DNA from: Helicobacter macacae MIT 99-5501
GTDB lineage: Bacteria > Campylobacterota > Campylobacteria > Campylobacterales > Helicobacteraceae
Assembly (NCBI RefSeq): GCF_000507845.1
Contig: NZ_KI669454.1
Coordinates: 1,590,746-1,654,745 of the forward strand
DNA length: 64,000 nucleotides
Direction: 5' to 3'
The notes below the pieces were generated by a model. The model had not been told where the DNA came from. It was given only the letters and a program-made list of their open reading frames with translations, and ran no database searches. Position numbers and translations under genes: made by a program. The number at the start of each line of letters is the position of its first letter. Within the stretch, counting starts at the first letter, position 1. This document shows, one piece after another, positions 57,425 through 64,000 of the stretch.

Positions 57425-57516
57425 ACAATCCCACTTTCAATCCCGCCTTATAGATTCGTGCGTTTTGTGCGAAATAGGTAAACACTTACATTCAAATACA
57501 TTCAAAGGATACAAAA

Positions 57517-58246
57517 ATGTGGCAAAATTTTTCTCACAGGGGGGGGGGGCAATAGCAAATTAAATTCAGTTAGGCTAGCTTGGCAACACTTTTTACAAAA
57601 TCTTACAAAATCTCACAAACTCCCTAAAATCGCTTTAGCATTGTTTTTGCTTGGTGCAAATATCACATTTGCCGAAGATAGTAGCGCATTCGTAGGAATT
57701 GGAATCGGTGGCGGTGGCAATGCTTTTGGCATTGAGAAAATCAAGCAATCTCGTAGTGGCTTAAGTTATGGTTTTGTGATTGGGTATAAGAAATTTTTTA
57801 ATGAGTATTTGGGGCTTCGATTTTATGCAAACTTGGATTTGCACCATAATATGAGCAAGCTTAATAGTGAGGACAAAGCACTAAAAGCGATTTTTGTAAA
57901 TTTCGGTGTAAATATGGATTTTTTAGCCAACTTTATTTCTAATGAATCGCTTGAATTTGGAGCATTTGCAGGGACTAGAATCGGTGCGACAAAGATAACA
58001 GGCAAGGATATTGAAAAATCAAAAAATAGTGCGGAAAGGTTGGGAGTAAAATTTATAGACACAGCCCTTGATGTCGCTCTAAATGTGGGACTTCGCACAA
58101 ATATCGCTACAAATCACGGAATCGAAATTGCGCTACAAGTGCCATTTTTACCTGTGGAGCTAATGGGCGAAACGACAACCACATATAAAGTAACTTTTGG
58201 GCAAGAATATAGCATCTTAGCGCGATATACATTTCACTTTGATTAG
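57517..58246 (+). pseudogene. Phase-variable outer-membrane protein gene, OFF in this sequence
   Basis: The real start is ATG 57517 with AAAGGAT six bases before it. The first codons read MWQNFSHRGGG into a run of eleven G and then stop after AIAN. With ten G the frame continues, with no stop, into a signal peptide (KLPKIALALFLLGANITFA) and a mature barrel of about 190 residues ending in ARYTFHFD. So the gene is intact except for one surplus G. The mature part is paralogous to the protein at 9974. The downstream TTG at 57641 lies inside the signal peptide and is unlikely to serve as start. Confidence 0.88.
57539..57549 (+). repeat. G11 homopolymer that sets the frame of the outer-membrane protein gene
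   Basis: Eleven consecutive G, eight codons after the ATG at 57517. At this length the frame is closed; G10 or G13 would open it. Confidence 0.9.
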
Positions 58247-58641
58247 AATCTATTATGTAGATTTTGCATTTTGGCTACGCTTGCAAAAGCGTGAAATCGC
58301 TTGGAATCTAGCTTGTGGATTTACACGCCACTTGTCATTGCAAGATTCTGCAATAGTAAAGATAGCAAAATAGTGGCTATTCATTATGGCGACTTTTCGG
58401 CAAAATATCGCAATGACTAAGAATTGCAGGCTTGAACTTGATTTGTAAAATCGCACAAAAAATAATCAAAGTAATGGTAGTAGTGCTTTGCGTTGTTTTA
58501 TCGCAAAACAAGCGAGGAATAACTTTGGGGTTCAATCAAGCAAAATGTTGTCACCAAAATAACGCAAACGATTGCCCTAAGTTATACAAAGATTTCTCTA
58601 GATTCTTAAAATGACAGGATACTTTGCACCCCAAGCGACTT
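58247..58641. other. Intergenic region with a doubtful small frame
   Basis: About 395 bases. One frame on the plus strand (58432-58614, start TTG or ATG 58474) encodes a short hydrophobic helix and a C/N-rich end (GFNQAKCCHQNN), but has no ribosome binding site. Otherwise nothing was recognised. Confidence 0.3.
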
Positions 58642-58992
58642 TTAATGCGCTACAAATCCGCCTTTGAAAAAGTTTTCATTGCCCATCTTAGTCGCTGTTA
58701 GCTTGAAAATCACGCAACCATCTGGGCAAACGATAACCTTGCTATACTTGCTTTCTCCACCGATATTTTCCAAATCCCCGCCACTTCGCACCGCCTCCAT
58801 AGCAGGGAACATTATCATCATTGTTTTTGAGCAAATGCCCTGCCCCTCCGCATTTACAGGGCAACCATAAGTGCATTTATATTTATCGCCAATCTCCTCG
58901 CCATTCCTACAATACCCTTGTGTTTCCTCGCCCCGCAAGAATCCCACCACTTCGATTTCAAACTCGTATTCCTCGTTATACCATTTTTTCAT
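58642..58992 (-). CDS. TIGR04076-like small Cys-containing protein
   Basis: A 116-residue protein with YKCTYGCPVNAEGQGICSK in the first half and VIVCPDGCVIFKLTAT near the end. The paired Cys clusters and the final FKLTA strand match a small family of unknown role (TIGR04076) that may bind metal or an iron-sulfur cluster. It lies 15 bases after metK on the same strand. Confidence 0.65.
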   Translation of the reverse strand: MKKWYNEEYEFEIEVVGFLRGEETQGYCRNGEEIGDKYKCTYGCPVNAEGQGICSKTMMIMFPAMEAVRSGGDLENIGGESKYSKVIVCPDGCVIFKLTATKMGNENFFKGGFVAH

Positions 58993-59007
58993 CGCAAGCC
59001 TTATTGC

Positions 59008-60171
59008 CTACTTGATTTTGCAAAAATCCTTTATTGCTTCGACTTTGTCGGTTTTCTCCCAGCTAAATTCGGGCAGTTCGCGTCCAAAGTGCCCATACGC
59101 CGCAGTTTTGCGATAAATAGGGCGGAGCAAGTCAAGTGATTCGATGATTCCCTTTGGCGTTAGGCGAAATACCTTTTTTACGCATTCTGTGAGAGTGGAA
59201 TCTTCTACTTTGCCCGTGCCTTGCGTATCGACAAGAATCGACACAGGCTCTACCACGCCGATTGCGTAGGCTAACTGCACCACTGCTTTGTCGCACACGC
59301 CACTAGCCACGAGATTTTTAGCGACATATCGTGCCGCATACGCCGCGCTTCTATCGACTTTGCTAGGGTCTTTCCCGCTAAATGCGCCCCCGCCGTGCGG
59401 ACAGCTCCCGCCGTAAGTATCCACGATGATTTTGCGCCCTGTAAGCCCAGCGTCTCCTTGCGGTCCGCCGATGACAAATTTGCCTGTGGGATTGACAAAG
59501 TAGCGGATATTATCGTTTAGATATTCCTTTGGCAGGACTTTTTGGACGATTTCCTCTATCACGGCGTCTTTTAGATGATTTTGCGCCGTTTCAGGGCTGT
59601 GTTGCGTAGAAATCACAATCGTATCAATGCCCTTTGGCACACCATTTTCATAGCGCACGGTTACTTGAGATTTGCCATCGGGGCGCAAAAATGGCAGTGT
59701 GCCGTCTTTGCGCTTGGCTGCTAAGCCCTCTGTCAAGCGATGAGAGAGCCAAATAGGCAGTGGCATAAGGCTAGGCGTCTCACGGCACGCATAGCCAAAC
59801 ATAAGCCCTTGGTCTCCCGCGCCTATCTCGCCATCCTCTCTATCCACGCCTTGATTTATATCGGGGCTTTGCTCGCCTATGCCATTTAGCACCGCACAGG
59901 ATTTGTAGTCAAAGCCATAGAGCGCGTCTGTGTAGCCAATGTCTTGCACCACCTCACGCGCAATGTCCTGCATAGGCGCGTAAATGCTCGTTTTTAGCTC
60001 CCCTGCGATGACGCAAAAGCCATTGCTAAGCAGTGTCTCGCACGCCACACGCGCCTTTTTATCACGCGCGATTATGTAGTCTAGCACCGCATCGCTGATT
60101 TGGTCAGCCATTTTATCTGGGTGTCCCTCTGTAACGGATTCTGAAGTAAAGAGAAAAGATTTTGTTGCCAT
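59008..60171 (-). CDS. metK: S-adenosylmethionine synthetase
   Basis: Makes SAM from methionine and ATP. All main motifs are present: [35 protein letters not shown] (ATP), [19 protein letters not shown] (phosphate loop). The length of 387 residues is normal. It supplies RsmG, TrmL and QueA of this window, among others. It is divergent from mqnD with an inverted repeat between. Confidence 0.97.
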   Translation of the reverse strand: MATKSFLFTSESVTEGHPDKMADQISDAVLDYIIARDKKARVACETLLSNGFCVIAGELKTSIYAPMQDIAREVVQDIGYTDALYGFDYKSCAVLNGIGEQSPDINQGVDREDGEIGAGDQGLMFGYACRETPSLMPLPIWLSHRLTEGLAAKRKDGTLPFLRPDGKSQVTVRYENGVPKGIDTIVISTQHSPETAQNHLKDAVIEEIVQKVLPKEYLNDNIRYFVNPTGKFVIGGPQGDAGLTGRKIIVDTYGGSCPHGGGAFSGKDPSKVDRSAAYAARYVAKNLVASGVCDKAVVQLAYAIGVVEPVSILVDTQGTGKVEDSTLTECVKKVFRLTPKGIIESLDLLRPIYRKTAAYGHFGRELPEFSWEKTDKVEAIKDFCKIK

Positions 60172-60221
60172 TTGAAAACTCCTTAAATTTTAGAATTGTG
60201 CAAAAAGCCAAACTCCTATCT

Positions 60222-60313
60222 AAACTCATATTGTGTTTTAGCGATTTGCAACCTTTATGCGTGAAATCCTAGCTAAAATTTCTAAATAAAATGTGCAAAC
60301 ACAATATGAGTTT
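60222..60313. repeat. 17-bp inverted repeat between metK and mqnD
   Basis: AAACTCATATTGTGTTT at 60222-60238 has its exact complement at 60297-60313, 58 bases apart. It lies in the 269-base divergent intergenic region. The arms are too far apart for a simple terminator; a paired operator or a remnant of a mobile unit is possible. Confidence 0.6.
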
Positions 60314-60440
60314 GTGCAAAAACTACTTAAAGATTCATACACAAACTTATGCTAGAATCCACAAGTCATTATACGCCAAAATATCACGCCCCAATCACGC
60401 TAAAGTAGCAAAATCTTAAGGCTTTATTTAAGGAGAAAAA

Positions 60441-61349
60441 ATGATAAAAATCGCGCATAGCCCCGATGCTGATGATATTTTTATGTATTATGCGATAAAG
60501 TTTGGGTGGGTGGATTGCTCTTTGGGATTTGAGAGTGTCGCCCTTGATATTGAGACACTAAACCGCGCCACTTTAGAGGAAGTCTATGATGTAAGTGCGA
60601 TTTCTTTCGCACTATATCCGTTTGTGAGAGAATCCTACGCACTGCTTCGCACAGCAGTTAGCTTTGGCAATGGCTACGGTCCAAAGCTAATCAAACGCAA
60701 AGGAGCAAAGCTAAAGCCAAATTTCAAAGTCGCCCTAAGTGGAAAATACACCACAAACGCACTACTTTTTTCTATCGCTTATCCGCAGGCACGAGTGGTG
60801 TATAAAAACTTCTTAGAAATCGAATCTTCTGTGCTAAATGGCGAAGTCGATGCAGGAGTGCTAATCCACGAATCAATTTTGGATTTTAGTGATGAGTTAG
60901 AAGTAGAGCGCGAGATATGGGAGATTTGGCGTGAGCTATCAAGCGAGGTAGCAAAAGAATCTTTTAGCGATGAAGCAAGAGAGGTTTTGGATAAAGATGA
61001 ATGCCTGCCACTGCCACTAGGAGGAATGGCACTGCGCCGCTCTATCCCGCTAAATCGCGCCATAGAGATAGAATCCACCCTCACAAAAGCTGTGCAAGTC
61101 GCCACAGATAATAAACCCCTGCTATCATCTATGCTACTAAATCGCAACCTAATACGCGTAAATGCCACGCAACTAGATACATATCTAAATCTCTATGCAA
61201 ACGCAGAATCTATAAGCCTTAGCAAGAAGCAGATTCTCGCTTTAGATGTGCTTTTCGCACTTGGAGAAAAGCATAACAAGTATGACAAAGCGATAAAAGC
61301 AAGCGAGTTTTTTATCCCGCGTGAATACGCACAACTGCGAAATTGCTAG
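60441..61349 (+). CDS. mqnD: 1,4-dihydroxy-6-naphthoate synthase (futalosine pathway)
   Basis: A 302-residue periplasmic-binding-fold enzyme without signal peptide that forms 1,4-dihydroxy-6-naphthoate in the futalosine route to menaquinone. The N-terminal IAHSPDADDIFMYYAI corresponds to the SPCPNDTF block of MqnD; GNGYGPKL and LPLPLGGMALRR are further family marks. Menaquinone is the sole quinone of Helicobacter. The product would feed the UbiA-type prenyltransferase at 12271. The start has AAGGAG nine bases upstream. Confidence 0.86.
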   Translation: MIKIAHSPDADDIFMYYAIKFGWVDCSLGFESVALDIETLNRATLEEVYDVSAISFALYPFVRESYALLRTAVSFGNGYGPKLIKRKGAKLKPNFKVALSGKYTTNALLFSIAYPQARVVYKNFLEIESSVLNGEVDAGVLIHESILDFSDELEVEREIWEIWRELSSEVAKESFSDEAREVLDKDECLPLPLGGMALRRSIPLNRAIEIESTLTKAVQVATDNKPLLSSMLLNRNLIRVNATQLDTYLNLYANAESISLSKKQILALDVLFALGEKHNKYDKAIKASEFFIPREYAQLRNC

Positions 61350-61353
61350 ATTT

Positions 61354-61941
61354 TTACTCTTTGATTTTAGGGTCGATGACTTCTTTTGCTTGCAAGTAGT
61401 ATTTGCCCACCCTGCCTAAATGAGGTGGCAAAAAGCGCAAATCATCTTTATAAATCTCATCATCTACAAAGCATTTTTTTGCCTCTATGAGTGCGGTAGT
61501 GTTTGCCACACTTAGATTCAAAATCTCTCTTAAATCACAAAAATAAGCCACTTTCACGCCCTTTGGCAACGGCGGATAGGCACAATCTACGCTTTCTAGC
61601 TCTATACCAAACGCGCTAGCCTCACTCCTATTTGGCTCTATCTCACTAGCACTTTGCTCGACTTTTTCTAGCCAATCAACCATCACTAGCGATATACTCA
61701 CACGCTTTGTATCACGCAGATTTTGCAAAGTATCTTTTGTAGTGCCATCACTCTTTAGCGAGAAGCACAGCGAAAATATCGGTGGCGTAGAATTTACCAC
61801 ACCAAAAAAACTAAAAGGTGCTAGATTTACCACACCATTTGAATTTATGCTAGACACCCACGCAATAGGACGAGGTGTAATAGTATTGCTTAGCAGTCGG
61901 TAGTTTGCAAGTGCGCTTGAGAATCCAAAATCCACTATCAT
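61354..61941 (-). CDS. Flavin reductase-like FMN-binding protein
   Basis: A 195-residue flavoprotein of the flavin reductase-like family. The N-terminal block LLSNTITPRPIAWVSSINSNGVVNLAPFSFFGVVNSTPP is seen in parts as the FMN-binding pattern PRPIAWVSS and NLAPFSFF. It converges on mqnD with four bases between. Substrate unknown. Confidence 0.82.
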   Translation of the reverse strand: MIVDFGFSSALANYRLLSNTITPRPIAWVSSINSNGVVNLAPFSFFGVVNSTPPIFSLCFSLKSDGTTKDTLQNLRDTKRVSISLVMVDWLEKVEQSASEIEPNRSEASAFGIELESVDCAYPPLPKGVKVAYFCDLREILNLSVANTTALIEAKKCFVDDEIYKDDLRFLPPHLGRVGKYYLQAKEVIDPKIKE

Positions 61942-62027
61942 ATTGCCTCCTTAAGTTTTTGCTTTTTGCTGAAAATCTTGCGTTTTGATTTTTTACAAAA
62001 TTTGCATTTTAACATTGTAACGCACTT

Positions 62028-63290
62028 TTAGGATTTGGCGTATTTTTCTAAAACCTTATTTGCTTCATCTATCACCAAAGAGGGAAGCAAATCCACCATA
62101 CACTTATGATGTCCCTCGCCCTTTGGCAGTGGGCATTCGCGCTTTTTGCACGGAGCGCAAGGCACTTCCTTTTGCAACAAAGTAAAATCTTTAGCGCGAA
62201 ATCCATTTGTCTCACTACTTTTTGTAGGACCAAAAAGCGCGATAGTAGGCACACCTAGCGCACAAGCAATGTGCATAGGACCGCTATCATTTGTGATAAA
62301 CGCGCCTAGCTTGCTAATCGCCCTCATAAGCCCTTGAATATCTGTCTTGCCACAAAGATTTAAGATATTTTTTTGCACGCTATCTTGTTGTGTGCTTTCT
62401 TCTTGTATGTTTTCTTGGGCATTTGATTTTTTGGCAAAATCTGTCCCAAAATCTTGCGCAACATTTTGGACAATATCTTGGGACAGATTTTGCGCTTGAG
62501 TGAGTATCTGCTCACCTAGTTCATAGTCCCCTTTTGTGCCAAAAATCACCACCACTTCCCCGCGCAGTGCAAAATAGCTAGCAACCTCTGCAAAATAGCT
62601 AGGCAGCCACCTCTTAGCACTTCCATAAGCTGCGGCTGGATTTAGTCCAATGATTTTTTGATTTGATTTCTTGGTAGCGTTTTTATCGCAAGTTTTATCA
62701 CAAAAAATATCCAAAAACTCGCTTGGGATTTTTGCTTCTTTGGCTAAATGTAGCTTAAGATTTGGCGTTATAGATTCTAGCGTTTTAATATCGCAAAATC
62801 CAAAATTTGGCAAATCTATCACGCACTTAGCTAGATTTGCATAGCTTAACACTTGGTGGATATTTCGTAGCTTTGGCACGCTTTTATTTAGTAGCACACT
62901 GCCAAAAGCGCGCTTATATCCCACCCTAAAACGCGCTTTAGTAAGCCTTAAAAATAACGCACTATAAAAATGATTTGTAAGCGTAATGGCAATATCTGGC
63001 ACTCCAAAATCACTTATCACGCGATTTGCTAGGGCTTTTGTGGCTAATACTCGGCACTTTGATTTTTTACTCTCATCAGGGATAAAGACTTCTACGCGCT
63101 CATCACCCCTAAAGACTTCTAGCACCGCGCTTGGTGCGACTAGACAAAATCTAGCCTTGCTAAAGTGTGATTTTAGTAGCTCTAGCGCAGGAGTGCTCAT
63201 AACCGCATCTCCTAGCCAATTTGGCAAGCGAATGAGGATTTTTGGGGATTGTGGCAGATTTTGGGCTTTGGTAGTTGTGTCGCGTTTCAT
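62028..63290 (-). CDS. waaF: ADP-heptose:LPS heptosyltransferase II
   Basis: Glycosyltransferase family 9 enzyme that adds the second heptose to the LPS inner core at the inner membrane. NWLGDAVMSTPAL is at residues 24-36, GLNPAAAYGSAKRW at 215-228, and NDSGPMHIACALG near the end. The start at 63290 fits the family; the frame is open further upstream but that part overlaps the hisS leader. A polar insertion rich in Q, N, D and S lies at about 266-309, before the donor-binding region. Confidence 0.88.
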   Translation of the reverse strand: MKRDTTTKAQNLPQSPKILIRLPNWLGDAVMSTPALELLKSHFSKARFCLVAPSAVLEVFRGDERVEVFIPDESKKSKCRVLATKALANRVISDFGVPDIAITLTNHFYSALFLRLTKARFRVGYKRAFGSVLLNKSVPKLRNIHQVLSYANLAKCVIDLPNFGFCDIKTLESITPNLKLHLAKEAKIPSEFLDIFCDKTCDKNATKKSNQKIIGLNPAAAYGSAKRWLPSYFAEVASYFALRGEVVVIFGTKGDYELGEQILTQAQNLSQDIVQNVAQDFGTDFAKKSNAQENIQEESTQQDSVQKNILNLCGKTDIQGLMRAISKLGAFITNDSGPMHIACALGVPTIALFGPTKSSETNGFRAKDFTLLQKEVPCAPCKKRECPLPKGEGHHKCMVDLLPSLVIDEANKVLEKYAKS

Positions 63291-63386
63291 TTGGCGTGCC
63301 TTTAGTTGTTTTATTGCGCGTTTTTGTTGGTTGCATTTTAGCAACTTTGTTATAATACGCCAAAATTTATGCACTTGGAGCGCACT

Positions 63387-64000
63387 ATGCCAAAATCTAG
63401 CCAAAAATCTAACAAGCAAACCACCCCAAAAGACTCTACTAACCCCCAAACCAAAGCCCAAAATCAAAACACACTTATCACGCCACGCACACTTAGTGGG
63501 TTTCGCGACTATCTCCCAAAAGAAGCAATGGCAAAAGAAAAGCTAATTGCTTCGCTTACAACGGTGTTTGAAAGTTTTGGATTTGCGCCTATTGAGACAC
63601 CGCATTTGGAATATGCCGAGATTTTGCTGCGACAAGGAAGCGATGAGATACAAAAAGAGCTATATAGATTTGTGGATAATGGCGGGCGAGATGTAGTGCT
63701 ACGATTTGACCAGACTGTGCCTTTGGCACGATTTATCACGCAGTATAGAAATGAGCTAGATTTGCCTTTTAAGCGGTTTGCTATTGGCAATGTGTTTCGT
63801 GGAGAGAGAGCACAAAAGGGGCGATATAGGGAATTTACCCAATGTGATTTTGACTTCATAGGAAGCGATAGTATCGGGTGTGATGCCGAGATTATTGAGG
63901 TGATTTATGCCTCTCTTAGTGCGCTAGGGCTAGATGAATTTACCATTTGGGTAAATCACAGAAGCGTGCTAAATGGCATTGCAGAGCATTTTGGGATTAG
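63387..64000 (+). CDS. hisS: Histidyl-tRNA synthetase, N-terminal part (3' end outside the window)
   Basis: A class II synthetase frame open from ATG 63387 to the end. Motif 1 region [27 protein letters not shown] and motif 2 [20 protein letters not shown] are clear. The first 30 residues are a Q/N/S/K/T-rich extension before [11 protein letters not shown]. HisZ is the alternative, but the context has no his operon. The gene is divergent from waaF, with 96 bases between the starts. Confidence 0.92.
   Translation, partial: MPKSSQKSNKQTTPKDSTNPQTKAQNQNTLITPRTLSGFRDYLPKEAMAKEKLIASLTTVFESFGFAPIETPHLEYAEILLRQGSDEIQKELYRFVDNGGRDVVLRFDQTVPLARFITQYRNELDLPFKRFAIGNVFRGERAQKGRYREFTQCDFDFIGSDSIGCDAEIIEVIYASLSALGLDEFTIWVNHRSVLNGIAEHFGI

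Noticed and set aside
58432..58614. 60-codon frame with a Cys/Asn-rich end
   Set aside because: Non-ATG start, no ribosome binding site and no family; recorded only within the intergenic entry.
60172..60440. SAM riboswitch before metK
   Set aside because: No known SAM aptamer pattern could be made out on the minus strand; only the inverted repeat is supported.
1..64000. Frequent word AGATTTTG/CAAAATCT in genes and intergenic regions
   Set aside because: It is conspicuous, but without counts against a composition model it cannot be separated from A/T-rich codon use.

Overview
The window is a chromosomal segment of a Helicobacter (Campylobacterota), most likely an enterohepatic-type species rather than H. 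pylori. Supporting signs are Helicobacter-type protein families (Hof porin, LPP20 lipoprotein, flagellin FlaA, PseC, short ComEC without a nuclease domain), futalosine-type menaquinone genes, a tmRNA whose tag (ANNTKFAPAYAKVA) follows the epsilonproteobacterial pattern, and gene orders I recall from H. pylori (tatB-tatC-queA-rsmG; infB-rbfA-rimP; nitrilase, small acidic protein, ThiF-like protein). The species cannot be fixed from sequence alone.

Layout. 1-9.7 kb: end of pyrB, hom, a BspA/DUF285 lipoprotein, then a leftward run comEC, two small proteins, rsmG, queA, tatC, tatB, a small membrane protein and atpB. 9.7-12.3 kb: an outer-membrane protein behind a G12 tract, three strong hairpins, and a deletion scar where a 5'-truncated cysK faces a 5'-truncated, frameshifted unknown gene. 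12.3-31.1 kb: mostly housekeeping genes (ubiA-type prenyltransferase, rimP, rbfA, infB, ylxR, Hof porin, class II-like cytochrome c, ssrA, ftsW, miaA, clpS, clpA, trpS, lpp20, trmL, pseC). 31.3-34.3 kb: a TonB-dependent receptor with an (AG)9 repeat, then tRNA-Ala(GGC). 34.7-41.6 kb: a methylcitrate-cycle operon prpE-prpB-prpC-prpD with a divergent HTH protein that may be its regulator. 41.8-45.1 kb: flaA behind a sigma-28-like promoter, then argG. 45.1-48.2 kb: a small accessory island with a HipA-like kinase, a polyvalent-protein fragment, gene remnants and a 42-bp tandem repeat. 48.2-52.1 kb: two paralogous autotransporter-like proteins with basic tails after the barrel, one with two poly-G tracts. 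52.5-64 kb: nitrilase, acidic protein, TcdA-like enzyme, aldolase-like pseudoenzyme, a stand-alone trpB, a phase-OFF outer-membrane protein, metK, mqnD, a flavin reductase, waaF and the start of hisS.

The strongest theme is surface phase variation. Five simple-sequence tracts sit at four surface-protein genes, in three positions: promoter/leader, before the signal peptide, and inside the mature protein. By reading frame, the gene at 57517 is OFF by one G, while the autotransporter-like gene and the TonB receptor are ON. A second theme is a chain of hydrophilic low-complexity insertions or terminal extensions in many housekeeping enzymes. The third is propionate catabolism with a regulator candidate whose C-terminal domain I do not recognise.
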